Shown: positions 46,096-57,025, counted from the first letter of the stretch. The stretch: DNA of 64,000 nucleotides from Corynebacterium bovis DSM 20582 = CIP 54.80 (GCF_030408615.1 NZ_CP047187.1:2536928-2600927); one strand, 5' to 3'. The notes: a model not told the origin generated them from the letters alone. Program-made: numbers and translations.

Positions 46096-46869
46096 ATGGA
46101 GGGACACGCACGGTCGAGCGGCCACGCGCGCACGGGGCCGGCAGGCGTCCTGCCCGGGCGGGAGGGCGTCGGGGCCGGGGGTGTCGGGCGGGCGCAGGGC
46201 GAGTCCGGCGCAGCGGGGGAGGACAGCCACGCGACCGGCGTCGACCCCACCCACGGCGACCCCGACACAGCAGCACACGACAGCGACGCGGCGGGGGACG
46301 CGGACCTGCTCCGCCGGTACCGCGCGGGGGACGCCGAGGGCTACCGCGAACTGCTGCGCCGACACCAGGTGCGGCTGTGGTGGGTCGTCCACCGGGCCGG
46401 TGTGCCGTGGGACGAGTGCGGGGACGTCCTCCAGGAGGCCATGTTCAGCATCCACCGGGCGGCGCCGGCCTTCCGCGGGGGCAGCTCCGTCGCGACGTGG
46501 ATGCACGCCATCGTCCGGAACGTCGCACTGACCTACATGCGGCAACGGTCGCGCGCCCCGGAGACGACGTCCCTCGACACGCCCCGGTCCCTCGACGCGC
46601 TGCAGGCCGTCGCGGACGTCGGCGTCCCCGACCCCGCGGACAACGCCGTCACGCAGGACCAGCTCCGGGCCGTCCGCGGTGCGCTCGCCGCACTCGACCC
46701 GCGGTTGCGGACCGTCATGGAACTCACCGAGATCGAGGGGTTGTCCGTCGCCGGTGCCGCGGCGACCCTCGGCATCCCGCCGGGAACGGTGAAGTCGCGA
46801 CGGGCCCGGGCGCGCCGGCACCTCCGCCGCCGGCTGCTCGAGGACGGGCCGTTCCGGTGCGACGCCTGA
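46096..46869 (+). CDS. sigM: ECF sigma factor SigM
   Basis: A 257-residue extracytoplasmic-function sigma factor. After about 75 low-complexity residues, region 2 appears ([21 protein letters not shown], then [17 protein letters not shown] and [15 protein letters not shown] for -10 recognition) and region 4 ([40 protein letters not shown]). Position between murJ and trxB identifies it as SigM, which in C. glutamicum controls disulfide-stress genes including the thioredoxin system. ATG 46096 follows GGGGGA. TACACT near 45905 is a possible -10. No anti-sigma gene follows. Confidence 0.93.
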   Translation: MEGHARSSGHARTGPAGVLPGREGVGAGGVGRAQGESGAAGEDSHATGVDPTHGDPDTAAHDSDAAGDADLLRRYRAGDAEGYRELLRRHQVRLWWVVHRAGVPWDECGDVLQEAMFSIHRAAPAFRGGSSVATWMHAIVRNVALTYMRQRSRAPETTSLDTPRSLDALQAVADVGVPDPADNAVTQDQLRAVRGALAALDPRLRTVMELTEIEGLSVAGAAATLGIPPGTVKSRRARARRHLRRRLLEDGPFRCDA

Positions 46870-47132
46870 CGCCCCCGCCCCCGGCACCCCGGGGACCGTC
46901 ACGGCCGGGGGCCTGCGCCGCCCGTGCAGCCGTTAGACTGGTCCCCGCACGGACCCGGGCACGCCCCACGGACACGCCCGCGGCCCACCCCGGGAATAGG
47001 TCCGCCGACCACACGTTGATGCCGGTGGAGACGCCGGTGAGCCGGGTGGTGGCGTCGAACCCCCACCTCCCGACCCCGCACGGCGCGTGCCCGGACGCCA
47101 CCGACGACAGACCCAGGAAACGAGGATCCCGC

Positions 47133-48179
47133 ATGAGTGAATCCACCACCGGCACACCCACCGGCACCGTCACCGCACCCCCGACGTTCGTCACCGCCGG
47201 CGCCGGCGTCACGGCGGGCGGCCCGACGGCCGGCGGCACCACCGGGGACAGCGGGACGGTCCACGACGTCATCATCATCGGCTCCGGCCCCGCCGGCTAC
47301 ACCGCCGCCGTGTACGCCGCGCGCGCGGAACTGCGGCCGGTCGTGTTCGAGGGCATGGACTACGGCGGACTGCTCATGCAGACGACCGAGGTGGAGAACT
47401 TCCCCGGGTTCTCCGAGGGGATCATGGGCCCGGCGCTCATGGAGGAGATGCGCGCCCAGGCGGAGCGCTTCGGCGCGGACCTGCGGATGGAGGACGTCGA
47501 GAAGGTCGAGCTCGACGGGCCCGTGAAGACCGTCCACGTCGACGGCGAGGTGCTGCGCGCCCGCACGGTGATCCTCGCGACCGGGGCCGAGCCCCGCTAC
47601 CTCGGGGTCCCCGGGGAGCGCGACCTCCTCGGGCGCGGCGTGTCCGCGTGCGCGACCTGCGACGGGTTCTTCTTCAAGGAGAAGCAGATCGCCGTCATCG
47701 GCGGCGGTGACTCCGCGATGGAGGAGGCGGACTTCCTCACGAAGTTCGGGGACAACGTCACGATCATCCACCGCCGCGAGGAGTTCCGCGCGTCGAAGAT
47801 CATGCTCGAGCGGGCGCAGAACAACCCGAAGATCTCCTTCATCACCAACGCCGTGGTGTCCCGGGTGATCGGCGACACCGCCGTGACCGCGCTCGAGATC
47901 ACCGACACGGTCACCGGCGAGACCCGGGAGGTGCCGATGGACGCGATGTTCGTCGCGATCGGACATGATCCGCGCACCGCCGTCTTCGAGGGGCAGGTCG
48001 AGCTCCGCGAGAACGGCTACGTCCGGGTCGACGAGCCGACGACCGCCACGTCCGTCCCCGGCGTCTTCGCCGCCGGCGACCTCGTGGACTCCCGGTACCA
48101 GCAGGCGATCACCGCCGCGGGCTCCGGGTGCCGCGCCGCGCTCGACGCGGAACACTACCTGTCCGCCCTGAACGCCTGA
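47133..48179 (+). CDS. trxB: thioredoxin reductase
   Basis: A 348-residue FAD/NADPH disulfide reductase that recycles thioredoxin. A Thr/Gly-rich extension of about 40 residues precedes the FAD motif [13 protein letters not shown]; the redox pair CATC is near residue 173; the NADPH motif is [15 protein letters not shown]; and the C-terminal FAD segment is [31 protein letters not shown] lies ahead of the ATG. It is followed by a thioredoxin gene 318 bases downstream across a tandem repeat. Confidence 0.97.
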   Translation: MSESTTGTPTGTVTAPPTFVTAGAGVTAGGPTAGGTTGDSGTVHDVIIIGSGPAGYTAAVYAARAELRPVVFEGMDYGGLLMQTTEVENFPGFSEGIMGPALMEEMRAQAERFGADLRMEDVEKVELDGPVKTVHVDGEVLRARTVILATGAEPRYLGVPGERDLLGRGVSACATCDGFFFKEKQIAVIGGGDSAMEEADFLTKFGDNVTIIHRREEFRASKIMLERAQNNPKISFITNAVVSRVIGDTAVTALEITDTVTGETREVPMDAMFVAIGHDPRTAVFEGQVELRENGYVRVDEPTTATSVPGVFAAGDLVDSRYQQAITAAGSGCRAALDAEHYLSALNA

Positions 48180-48261
48180 GCGGGCCCGGGGGCGGGCGAC
48201 GCCCCTCCGGCGCGGGTCTCCGCACCTGTCGGCGGGTGCCGCGCCCTCGCCCGACGCCCTG

Positions 48262-48399
48262 CCCCCTCCCGCACCGGCCCTCATCCCGGCACCGGCCCCC
48301 TCCCGCACGGGCCCCGCACCCCGGCGCTGGGCCCCTCCCACACCGGCCCCCACCCCGGCGCTGGACCCCTCCCGCACGGGCCCCGCACCCCGGCGCTGG
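48262..48399. repeat. four tandem ~35-bp repeats between trxB and trxA
   Basis: Imperfect copies of CCCCTCCCGCACGGGCCCCG-type units start near 48262, 48296, 48331 and 48365. The -10 TAGGCT of the thioredoxin gene follows near 48442. Confidence 0.75.
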
Positions 48400-48497
48400 A
48401 CACCAGCAGCGGGTCCTCACCGGCGCGGACGGCCCGCCGGAGTAGGCTCAGCACACGTCCGTTCCACCACCGACCCCCACACACTGGAGGCTTCACC

Positions 48498-48821
48498 ATG
48501 GCCAGCCCGGTCCACGTCACCCAGGACACCTTCCGGTCCACCGTCGTCGAGTCCGACGTCCCGGTCCTCGTCGATTTCTGGGCGGGATGGTGCCAGCCGT
48601 GTCTCCGCATGGACCCGGTTCTGGCACAGATTGCTGAAGAGTTCGACGGTCGTGCCACTGTGGCCAAGGTCAATGTGGACGAGCAGCGCCTGCTCGCGTC
48701 CATGTTCCAGGTGATGTCCATTCCGGCCCTGCTCATCTTCAAGGACGGCAAGAAGGTCGCGGAGCTCCACGGTGTTCAGCCCAAGGACGACTTGAGCGCT
48801 AAGCTGGACTCGCTGTGTTGA
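48498..48821 (+). CDS. trxA: thioredoxin with WCQPC active site
   Basis: A 107-residue thioredoxin, partner of the adjacent reductase. The fold is complete (VLVDFWAGWCQPC at residues 23-35, SIPALLIF cis-proline segment, C-terminal helix), but the active site is WCQPC instead of WCGPC, which should change redox potential or partner choice. The ATG has a GGAGG ribosome binding site. It stands where M. tuberculosis trxC is found. Codon use is slightly less GC-rich in the second half than in its neighbours. Confidence 0.95.
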   Translation: MASPVHVTQDTFRSTVVESDVPVLVDFWAGWCQPCLRMDPVLAQIAEEFDGRATVAKVNVDEQRLLASMFQVMSIPALLIFKDGKKVAELHGVQPKDDLSAKLDSLC

Positions 48822-48888
48822 CAACTGTCACACGAGTAACTGGAATTGCTCGTCGTGATCGTGGAGTCCAAGCCGCTGTCTGACTGGA

Positions 48889-50091
48889 GTGGAACGTATT
48901 TTGTACTACAACAACTCTTTCCAGGTGGGTGACCGGAGCCCCCGCATCGCGGAGGTCCGTGGGACACTCGCCCGCCTGGGCATGATCGAAGGATTCTCCG
49001 GGGACGCCACGGGTGCCGAGTCCCAGCGGTGGACCCAGGAGGACGAGTACTTCGACAAGGACCTGGCGAACGCCCTCCGCGCGTTCCAGCAGCAGCGGGG
49101 CATCATCGCGGACGGCCGGATCACGGAGACCGTCCTCCGGGCGCTCCGGGAGGCCTCGTACACGCTCGGCGCGCGGGTGCTCAGCCTGGAGGCGAACCAG
49201 TTCGTCGGTGACGACGTCGCCCAGCTCCAGGGCCAGCTCCACGACCTGGGGTTCTACACGTCCCGGGTCGACGGGCACTTCGGCGTCGCGACGCACCGGG
49301 CCCTGCAGAACTACCAGCGGGACTACGCCCTGACCCCGGACGGCATCTGCGGGCCGGAGACGCTCCGCGCGCTGTCCTACCTCGGGCGACGGATCACGGG
49401 CGGGTCCCCGCAGGCGATCCGCGAGACGGAGCAGATCCGCGCGGCCGGGCCGCAGCTGTCCGGCAAGCGCGTGGTCATCGACCCCGGCCTCGGCGACGGT
49501 GAACCGGGCCTCACCGTCCGTGGTCCGTACGGTCCCATCACGGAGGAGGAGATCCTCTGGGACCTCGCCTCGCGCCTCGAGGGGCGGATGATCGCCGCGG
49601 GCATGGAGACGATCATGTCCCGCCCGCGGTCGGGCAACCCGTCGTCCCAGGACCGGGCGTCGCTGGCGAACGCCTTCGGCGCGGACCTCATGATCTCCCT
49701 GCGGTGCGACTCCTACCCGAACGACCGCGCCAACGGGGTCGCGTCGTTCTACTTCGGGTCCGAGCACGGCTACTCCTCGATGACCGGCGAGAAGCTCAGC
49801 GGGTTCATCCAGCGCGAGGTCGCCGCCCGCACGCCCCTGCGCAACTGCTACAACCACGGCCGGACGTGGGACATTCTGCGGCTCACCCGCATGCCCACGG
49901 TGCAGTTCGTCACGGGGTACCTCTCCAACCCGTCCGACGTCGCGGTCCTCACCGACCCGCACCTCCGCGACACGATGGCCGAGGCCATCCTCGTCTCCGT
50001 CAAGCGCCTGTACCTCATGGACAAGGACACGCAGCCGACCGGCACGTACACCTTCACCGAGCTGCTCGCCCAGGAGGCCGCGCACTCCTGA
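48889..50091 (+). CDS. cwlM: CwlM-like peptidoglycan regulator (amidase_3 fold, probably inactive)
   Basis: About 400 residues. Two peptidoglycan-binding_1 repeats (about residues 15-75 and 95-155) precede an N-acetylmuramoyl-L-alanine amidase_3 domain (about 185-375). The first zinc ligand of active amidases, the His of DPGHGG, is lost here (VVIDPGLGDGEPG). In mycobacteria CwlM is likewise a cytoplasmic regulator of MurA and MurJ rather than a hydrolase, and there is no signal peptide here. Start is GTG 48889 or TTG 48901; GGAG at 48886 favours the latter. Confidence 0.92.
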   Translation: MERILYYNNSFQVGDRSPRIAEVRGTLARLGMIEGFSGDATGAESQRWTQEDEYFDKDLANALRAFQQQRGIIADGRITETVLRALREASYTLGARVLSLEANQFVGDDVAQLQGQLHDLGFYTSRVDGHFGVATHRALQNYQRDYALTPDGICGPETLRALSYLGRRITGGSPQAIRETEQIRAAGPQLSGKRVVIDPGLGDGEPGLTVRGPYGPITEEEILWDLASRLEGRMIAAGMETIMSRPRSGNPSSQDRASLANAFGADLMISLRCDSYPNDRANGVASFYFGSEHGYSSMTGEKLSGFIQREVAARTPLRNCYNHGRTWDILRLTRMPTVQFVTGYLSNPSDVAVLTDPHLRDTMAEAILVSVKRLYLMDKDTQPTGTYTFTELLAQEAAHS

Positions 50092-50124
50092 CGCCGCCCC
50101 GCCGGAGCGCGGAATGTCAGCAGG

Positions 50125-51387
50125 TCAGACGGGAATTCCTCCGCCGAGGACGGTCCGCAGCGGCTTCACCTCGTTGACGGCGGTGTGGTCGTCCTCGGCG
50201 AAGCGGGCGAACATCGAGTACCCCGCATCCAGTTCAATGCGGTACCGCGGGTACCGCGGGTGCGCCGCCACGACGCTGAACCCCTCCTGTTTGAGGATGT
50301 CCACGCTGAGGATCGGGGCCCGCAACAGGGGATCGCGGTCCGCGTCGGCGTGTCCACGCAGGTCAGGGAGTTCCCACCCGCGGTAGCCCTCGGGTACGTA
50401 ACTCGCCCCGTCGAGCAGCGGGTCCCGCCACCGCTTGATGCCCGGGTAACGGCCGCGCGGTGGTCCATCGTCGGCGCCCTCTGGGCCTCCCTCCGAACCG
50501 CTGTCAGGCGAGCTCTCCGGGCCGCTCTGCGACCCACCGTGCGGCCGGCTCGGCTGCCCACCCTCAGGCCCGCCCTCCGGGCCCCGCTGCGGTCCGCTCT
50601 CCGGCCCGTCTCCGCTGCTGCGTGCGTGGCCTGGCCTCGTGGCCGCTTCCCCCCGGTCCGACGTTCCCTCGCCGGGGAGCCGCCCCGACCAGGTCCCCTC
50701 CGCTCCGGCACCGCTCATCCCGTCCTCGTCGCCGTCCGCGCCCCGGCCGCCACCGTTCGCCACGCCGCCGTCGCCGTTCGCCCCGTGGCCACTCGCTCCA
50801 CCGGCACCACCGGCCCTCCCGCGGGACGGATCCTGCCCCTCCGGCCCCGCGGACCGCTGTCCGCCGTCCGCTGAGCCGTCCCCGTCGGAACCACCGGGGA
50901 AAAGGCTCCCTGCGTCCGGCTCGTTGCCGGCCACGATGTCGTCGTCGTTCCTGCCGAAGGCCTCAACGGCCTTGATTCCGCGGCGCGCCGCCGCGGTCAT
51001 GACGGTGTCGATGAGCGTGTGCTCGAGGTAGAGGCCCATGTACGGCTCGTCGACCCAGACGTTCGCGATCAGCACCGCATCGGGCGAGGCCGGCGCCGTG
51101 GGCAGCGCGAGGTGTCCGGGCAGGTAGCGGGCCGGGGCGAAGGTCACGGTGGCGGCGGGCCGCTGTCCCGTCCCCGCGTCACCGGTCCCGACGTACGCCG
51201 TGTACCCGCAGATCCCCCACTGGAACAGCACGGACTGCAGCCAGAGTTCCTTGTCGAACTCGGGGTCGTCGCTCCGGCACGGTGTCCCCCCGTGATCGCA
51301 GGGCAGCTCCCAGAAGACGCTGCGCGCCGCCGCATGTTGGATCTCCGCCCCGTTGTCGTGCGTCAGCGCTCGAACTGTAATTTCCAC
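50125..51387 (-). CDS. GNAT-like protein of Rv3916c type split by a low-complexity linker
   Basis: A 420-residue protein matching the gene that lies between cwlM and parB in mycobacteria. The N-terminal part (residues 1-145) looks like a GNAT-type fold (LIANVWVDEPYMGLYLEHTLIDTVMTAAARRGIKAVEAFG), and the C-terminal part (about 320-420, ILSVDILKQEGFSVVAAHPRYPRYRIELD) is also conserved in type. Between them are about 165 residues of Gly/Ser/Pro/Asp low complexity. GTG start at 51387 has AGGAAGGG upstream. Catalytic activity not established. Confidence 0.75.
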   Translation of the reverse strand: MEITVRALTHDNGAEIQHAAARSVFWELPCDHGGTPCRSDDPEFDKELWLQSVLFQWGICGYTAYVGTGDAGTGQRPAATVTFAPARYLPGHLALPTAPASPDAVLIANVWVDEPYMGLYLEHTLIDTVMTAAARRGIKAVEAFGRNDDDIVAGNEPDAGSLFPGGSDGDGSADGGQRSAGPEGQDPSRGRAGGAGGASGHGANGDGGVANGGGRGADGDEDGMSGAGAEGTWSGRLPGEGTSDRGEAATRPGHARSSGDGPESGPQRGPEGGPEGGQPSRPHGGSQSGPESSPDSGSEGGPEGADDGPPRGRYPGIKRWRDPLLDGASYVPEGYRGWELPDLRGHADADRDPLLRAPILSVDILKQEGFSVVAAHPRYPRYRIELDAGYSMFARFAEDDHTAVNEVKPLRTVLGGGIPV

Positions 51388-51724
51388 TGACTACCCTTCC
51401 TGCGATCCCGTGCCCATCACACTGTAGTTCGCCGAGGTATCCCCCGGTCCCGAAATTCCGCTCCGGGGGGCTTCACATGTCTGATTTTCCCGGCTTCTCG
51501 ACGTCACGCTTCCCCCCTCTCGCCCTCCCGACCCCCGCGACCGCGGTCCGGCACGACGCTCGTCCCCCCGAGCCTGCCGACCCGCCCCCGCCCGTCGTCA
51601 CTGCCCGCCGGTCCCCGCTCTCGCCCCCCGAGGCCACGTCCCCACATCTCTGCGGAGGGTCCCGGCCCCACGGCGACGCCCCCACCCGTCGTCACTCGCT
51701 GCCGTTACCCGCCCCCGGCCTCGA

Positions 51725-51740
51725 TGTTTCACGTGAAACA
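51725..51740. promoter_or_regulatory. parS: parS site, perfect
   Basis: TGTTTCACGTGAAACA, the canonical ParB-binding palindrome, in the 430-base gap between the GNAT-like gene and parB. The rest of that gap holds no gene. Confidence 0.95.
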
Positions 51741-51818
51741 TCCCCTCCACCGGCGCCCTGGGCCGGCACCAGCGCGGCCGGCCCCACCCGACCGCACCGC
51801 CCCCCGGTCCGAGTTCCG

Positions 51819-53297
51819 TCAGTCCTCGCTCCGGAACCTCAGCAGCTCGGTGATCCGCTCGAAGTCGTCGGCATCACCGAATTCCACGACGATCTTCCCC
51901 TTTCGCTTGCCCATCTGGACCGACACCTTGGTGTCGAGCACATCGGAGACGTCTGTGGCCCACGAGGTGAATCGCTCGGGAGGCTCGATAGACGACCGCT
52001 TCTTCCCGACCTTCTTCTCGTCACCGCGGTTCAGGAGCGTGACAGCCTCCTCGGTCGCGCGGACGCTGAGCCCCTCGGCCACGATGCGTCCGGCGAGCCG
52101 CTCCTGGGCCTCCGCGCCGACCTTCACCCCGAGCAGCGCCCGGGCGTGCCCGGCGCTGAGCACCCCGGCACCGACCCGCCGCTGAACCGAGACGGGCAGC
52201 TGCAGCAACCGGATCATGTTGGTGATGAGCGGCCGCGAGCGTCCCAGCCGGTCCGCGAGCTGCGCCTGCGTGACCCCGAACTCCTCGAGCAACTGCTGGT
52301 AGGCCGCCGCTTCCTCGAGCGGGTTGAGCTGCACGCGGTGGATGTTCTCCAGGAGCGCGTCCCGCAGCATGTCCTCGTCCTGGGTCTCGCGGACGATCGC
52401 AGGAATCGTCGTCAGCCCGGCCTCCCGTGACGCGCGCAGGCGGCGCTCACCCATGATGAGCTCGAACCGTTCGTCGCCCTCGCCTCCCGTGGGGGAGGGG
52501 AGTGGCCGCACCACGATCGGCTGAAGAAGCCCGAACTCCTTGATCGAGTGCACCAGCTCCCGCAGCGCGTCTTCGTCGAAGACCTCGCGCGGCTGCTTCG
52601 CGTTCGCCTGGATGCTGTCCAGGGGCAGCTCCCGGTACGTGGCCCCGAAGTCGTTCCCGGTTGTCTGCGCCTCGCCGCCCGTCGTGGCCTGTCGACTCCG
52701 GCCGCTCGTCGCATCGGCCCGGGTCGGTGTCGCCCCGCGCCCGGCTCCGGTCACCGCGTCGGTGCCCCGGCCCGTCCCGGGTGTCCCGTCGGTGCCCCGG
52801 GCGGTCGCGGCGTCCTCACGGTCGGCTGCCGAGGAGGGTGTCCGGGTTCGACGCCGCCCTCCCGCGGCCCCGGCCTCCGACGTCGTCGCCGACGCCTCTC
52901 CATCGCGGCGCGGCGTCGATTCCGCGGCCTCGGGACGCGCGTTATCGGCATTTTCGCGGCCGTTCCCGTCACCCCGCCGGCCCGCGTCCATTTCGTCACG
53001 GTGACGCGCGGGACCGAGGATGACGTCAGCCGCACTGTGACCCAGGGTCGGCTTCGAGGGGCCGGTGGGGATCAGGCTGGCGAGTCCCCGCCCGAGCCCG
53101 CCTCGCTGTGCACTGCCGCCCGCGGCCTTGGGCATAGCGGACGTCGCCGGCTTCCGGGCAGCCGTCGACTTCTTTACAGGTGTGCCACCGCCTGTCGAAG
53201 CATCTCCGCTGGTCATCGCACCCTTCTTCCTCGATCGTGTTACTTTAGACTGCGTGCCGTCCATCGATCTGTCGTCCTGACTATTGGATTCGTCCAT
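51819..53297 (-). CDS. parB: chromosome partitioning protein ParB
   Basis: A 492-residue CTP-dependent clamp that loads at parS. The conserved core begins near residue 217 with [17 protein letters not shown], has the CTP-binding GERRLRAS near residue 284, and the helix-turn-helix region ([24 protein letters not shown]). The C-terminal dimer domain ends at RFRSED. An Ala/Thr/Arg-rich stretch of about 150 residues between [11 protein letters not shown] (residues 68-78) and the core makes it longer than typical ParB. Two bases separate it from the parA stop; GGGAG precedes the ATG. Confidence 0.96.
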   Translation of the reverse strand: MDESNSQDDRSMDGTQSKVTRSRKKGAMTSGDASTGGGTPVKKSTAARKPATSAMPKAAGGSAQRGGLGRGLASLIPTGPSKPTLGHSAADVILGPARHRDEMDAGRRGDGNGRENADNARPEAAESTPRRDGEASATTSEAGAAGGRRRTRTPSSAADREDAATARGTDGTPGTGRGTDAVTGAGRGATPTRADATSGRSRQATTGGEAQTTGNDFGATYRELPLDSIQANAKQPREVFDEDALRELVHSIKEFGLLQPIVVRPLPSPTGGEGDERFELIMGERRLRASREAGLTTIPAIVRETQDEDMLRDALLENIHRVQLNPLEEAAAYQQLLEEFGVTQAQLADRLGRSRPLITNMIRLLQLPVSVQRRVGAGVLSAGHARALLGVKVGAEAQERLAGRIVAEGLSVRATEEAVTLLNRGDEKKVGKKRSSIEPPERFTSWATDVSDVLDTKVSVQMGKRKGKIVVEFGDADDFERITELLRFRSED

Positions 53298-53299
53298 TA

Positions 53300-54238
53300 T
53301 CAGAGACTCCCGTTATGGAGGTCCGGGGCGATCCCGATCGGAGCTGTTTCATCTGAGGGCAGGAAGTCCCCACGTTCTGCGAATTCAACTGCTGCGTCAA
53401 AGTATGCGAGAGCCCCACGGGATCCGGAGTCGTACTGGAGGACGGTCTGGCCGTACCCCGGCGCCTCGGACACCTTCACGCTCCGGGGCACCTGATTCGT
53501 CAGGACCACAGACCCGAAGTGCTCCCGAACCTCCTCAGCGACCTGCTCCGAGAGCTTCGTCCGGGCGTCGTACATCGTGAGCAGAACGGCCGAAATGTGG
53601 AGGTTCGGGTTGAGGTGTTCACGGATCATCGAGATGTTGTTGAGCAGCTGGCCGACACCCTCGAGCGCGTAGTACTCACACTGGATCGGGATGAGGACTT
53701 CTGTCGCGGCATTCATGGCGTTGATCGTCAGGAGCCCGAGCGATGGGGGGCAGTCGACGAAGACGTAGTCGAAGCCTTCGGCTTCGAGAAGATTCGCGTT
53801 GACCGCGTCGTGGAGGCGGTACTCCCGCCGCACGACGCTGACCAGCTCGATCTCGGCTCCGGCGAGGTCGATGGTGGCGGGGATGCAGTAGACGTTTGGG
53901 TTGTCGGGGTTCTGCTGCATCGTCTCGTGGATGGACTTCTCACCCAGCAGGAGCTCGTAACTGGACGGCGTCCCCATGCGATGCTCGGCGCCGAGAGCCG
54001 TCGAAGCGTTTCCCTGCGGGTCGAGGTCGATGACCAGGACTTTCAGGCCGTGAAGGCCCAGCGCCCACGCAAGATTAACCGCCGTTGTGGTTTTGCCGAC
54101 ACCACCTTTTTGGTTGGCGATAGTGATTCGACGGGGCGCCGACGGCTTGGCGAGATGAAGCCCGTGAGGGTTCTGAATCTTCGCAGCCCGCTTCGCAGCG
54201 GCGGCGATCGGCGTGTCATCCCAGTCTTGAGGACGCAT
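53300..54238 (-). CDS. parA: chromosome partitioning ATPase ParA
   Basis: A 312-residue Walker-type ATPase that moves ParB-parS complexes. The deviant Walker [19 protein letters not shown] is near residue 50, Walker A' [13 protein letters not shown] follows, and Walker B is [14 protein letters not shown]. The N-terminus before the ATPase carries a basic [11 protein letters not shown] stretch. ATG 54238 was chosen over ATG 54241 because of spacing to AGAAGGA. It is co-transcribed with parB. Upstream lies an exceptionally long non-coding region instead of rsmG directly. Confidence 0.96.
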   Translation of the reverse strand: MRPQDWDDTPIAAAAKRAAKIQNPHGLHLAKPSAPRRITIANQKGGVGKTTTAVNLAWALGLHGLKVLVIDLDPQGNASTALGAEHRMGTPSSYELLLGEKSIHETMQQNPDNPNVYCIPATIDLAGAEIELVSVVRREYRLHDAVNANLLEAEGFDYVFVDCPPSLGLLTINAMNAATEVLIPIQCEYYALEGVGQLLNNISMIREHLNPNLHISAVLLTMYDARTKLSEQVAEEVREHFGSVVLTNQVPRSVKVSEAPGYGQTVLQYDSGSRGALAYFDAAVEFAERGDFLPSDETAPIGIAPDLHNGSL

Positions 54239-54379
54239 CATTCTTCCTTCTGTATGTCGGCGACGGAAAGAGGGCCAGATAGACACAAGCCGGACGAGCG
54301 GGAGAGCGCACACGACTCGGTGCTGTGGTTTTCACCTGCACAGAGAACACAGCTGAGAGACCGACAGATGGCGGCGCGA

Positions 54380-54395
54380 TGTTTCACGTGGAACA
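54380..54395. promoter_or_regulatory. parS: parS site, one mismatch
   Basis: TGTTTCACGTGGAACA, upstream of parA, so it may also mediate ParB autoregulation of parAB. Confidence 0.85.
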
Positions 54396-55067
54396 TCGCG
54401 CGAACTTCCCCCTACAGTAGTCGGTCGGTGTCGGCACAACAACGCCACCCCTGCGTCCTGTGGACAACGCGCTGAATGTCCACAGGGCGATGACCTGCTC
54501 ATTTGCATGGCAGCACATGGACTGTCCAGCCGCCGGGGGCACCTGCGGACCCATTCCGGTGAACTTTCTAGGAGACGTCCGCGAGCACCGTCATCCGGAC
54601 TTTCGCGACACGTGAACCGCGCGGGATCGCCCGGGAGGCTCCCGTGCTCCCGGCGACCCCATCACGTCGCCGTACCAACTGCATCCCGGCCAAATCGAAG
54701 GCGACCTGTCACAGTGTCGCTTCCTGTTGTCACCAGGAGTATCGGGTTCGCCCGAGCCATCGCCCAGAAAAAGGGTCGTTTTTGGCCTGCGGGAAGCACG
54801 ATCCGTCGGGCGCTCACCGCGTCGTCCCCGGCAACACTGCTGCCACCGTCGACGCCTCCGCATGACCCGTCGATGCCGACACCTCCTTCCGGAATCCCTC
54901 GACCGGGTGCCCGGGAGGACTGAACCCTGCCGATCAGATTCCGTTGGTCGGCACACGTCTCTACGCACACGGACAACCAGTCGAGAGCCTCAGGAGTGGC
55001 TACGACACACGCCCTCAGGCGTCCCATCTCGTCCGGCGAAGGGTGGCGGATGCCTGCGCGCGGCACA

Positions 55068-55083
55068 CGTTTCACGTGAAACA
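55068..55083. promoter_or_regulatory. parS: parS site, one mismatch
   Basis: CGTTTCACGTGAAACA; first base differs from consensus. Confidence 0.85.
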
Positions 55084-55437
55084 TCGGTGCGTTCCGTCAG
55101 AGGTTCGCGAGCGACGGCGGATGCTCTGCCCGGGGGAGGGGAGCCGGGCAACGCCGATCCCGAGAGCAGGCCGATCCTCCCGCGGTCGAAGTCAACCGAG
55201 GCCCGTGCCGTCCACCGTGCGCCTTCACGGTCATTCAGACACCCTCGTCGTCTACGGCCCGACGATCTATCGGCCTCCACCGTCTCCACACCACGAGGAA
55301 CGGAGTCCATTTCCCGGCGGGCGGTGGGGAGGGGAGGGCTAGGGCATCACCCAGGGAACGCCAGATGCTGCCAGTCGAGTAGATCCACCCCATCCCAGCT
55401 CCACACAGACGACCGGGCGGCGGTCTCGTGAGTCCGA

Positions 55438-55453
55438 TGTTTCACGTGAAACC
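55438..55453. promoter_or_regulatory. parS: parS site, one mismatch
   Basis: TGTTTCACGTGAAACC; last base differs from consensus. Confidence 0.85.
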
Positions 55454-55577
55454 TGGGCAATTCGAGCACCCGTCTTGTGGCTGTCAAAAATCCCGCTGGG
55501 GGACACGTTCTCCTGAGACGCCGCTTTCGGCGGGACCCACCGCCCACCCCCCGGGGCGAGCACGGATAGCGATCCGA

Positions 55578-55593
55578 TGTTTCACGTGAAACA
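55578..55593. promoter_or_regulatory. parS: parS site, perfect
   Basis: TGTTTCACGTGAAACA, 140 bases from the previous site. Confidence 0.95.
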
Positions 55594-55938
55594 TCGAGCG
55601 CCGGCTCAGCCTGGCGTCCGTCGACCCCGTCGGTACAGGTACGCGACACCGCGCTCGCGACACTGCGTTGGCTAGTCCGCATTTCGCCCCCGTGGCCGCC
55701 GATCTGTGCCCGTCCGAGCCAGCCCCCGGGTGTGTTACCTCCCGCGAAGCCGCACTATCCCGCCAACGTCGCCCACGGCTCCGCTGGCGCGGCATGTGGG
55801 CAGGCCAACCACCTGTCGATTCGTCCGTGCGCTCTTCCTCGGGCGCACACCTGTTGGACGATCACGACGCTCGAGCCGAGCTCGGGAACGGGCGTTGACT
55901 AGCGGCCCGGCCCAGGGGAAGAGAATCGAGGCGCGATC

Positions 55939-56240
55939 CGTGGCGCGGCGGAGAAGAACGTCGAGACGAAGCTCGGGGCGGGGGAGGGGGGGCGACGAGC
56001 CCCGACACGTGCCAGGGGCAGCGAGCCGAACCGCAACCCGTGGCGCGGAGGAGAAGAACGTCGAGGCGAAGCTCAGGGGCGGGGAGGGGCAGGGATCCGC
56101 GACACGTGCCAGCGGAAGCGGATCGAATCCCTGCCCGCACCGGGGAGGACAGGAACGTCGAGACGAAGCTCGCGGCGGGGGAGGGGAGGGGCGACGAGTC
56201 CCGACACGTGCCAGCGGAAGCGAGTCGAGCCGCTGCCCTT
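55939..56240. repeat. three ~100-bp tandem repeats with a CACGTG core
   Basis: Copies start near 55939, 56039 and 56136. Each has a GAGAAGAACGTCGAGACGAAG-like left part, a GGGGGAGGGG middle and a CGACACGTGCCAG right part. Partial copies flank both ends (near 55910 and 56241). CACGTG is the centre of parS, but the flanks do not match parS. Confidence 0.8.
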
Positions 56241-56309
56241 GCCGGGGAGGAGTGCACAGTCGAGCACACACCCGCGGGGGAGGGAGACGGTCCCGACGGT
56301 GCACGCCGA

Positions 56310-56325
56310 TGTTTCACGTGAAACA
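56310..56325. promoter_or_regulatory. parS: parS site, perfect
   Basis: TGTTTCACGTGAAACA, just right of the 100-bp tandem repeats. Confidence 0.95.
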
Positions 56326-56622
56326 TCGCACCCGCACGGCAAACCGCATCACTACGAACCTTCGTTGGACCGCGATACACAGCCCCAACGCACAGCCGGT
56401 CTTTCCCCCTTGGGCGTACGGATCGTCCTCGGGCCGCAACGTCGTCAGATCCGAATTGCGGTGTGGGGGCAGCCGGGCGAAGCCGGCGAAGGGGTGGCGG
56501 GGCCGAGAGGCGCGTGGGCCCGAGCGATTGATCACTGGATGGGACCGGGAGCGGGGGAGAGCCGGCCGGAATTCGGACTCGCGGTCGGTCTCGACAAGCG
56601 GCGGCCCGGGCGTGAAGTCCGA

Positions 56623-56638
56623 TGTTTCACGTGAAACA
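56623..56638. promoter_or_regulatory. parS: parS site, perfect
   Basis: TGTTTCACGTGAAACA. Confidence 0.95.
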
Positions 56639-57025
56639 ACGCTCCCGACTGACGGACGAAGACGAAGCGTCAGCAGCACCGCCCCAAGTGGCAACGCCCG
56701 CTTGCGGGCATGAATAGCACCCGGTCTGACACGTCCCGACGGACAAGACCACAGAGGCGCGAAGCGCGGAGACCACAGCGGTACCAGAACCACGCCTGGC
56801 GGCAGAGGCTACTCAGCCGAGCCGTCAACCGGTGTCGGGGAGAGGGCACGGCCGAAGCTCGGAGCGACCACGCGGCGACGAACACGGTCACGCAGGCCGG
56901 GGCGGACGAGGTACCGAACTCGTGCATGCCGTAGCCACAGCCGACAGGCACAACCGGGTCGCCCACCGGGCGTCGTGTGTAAACCGGGTGCTGGACGGAC
57001 GAACCACAGAACCCCCGAGGACCGA

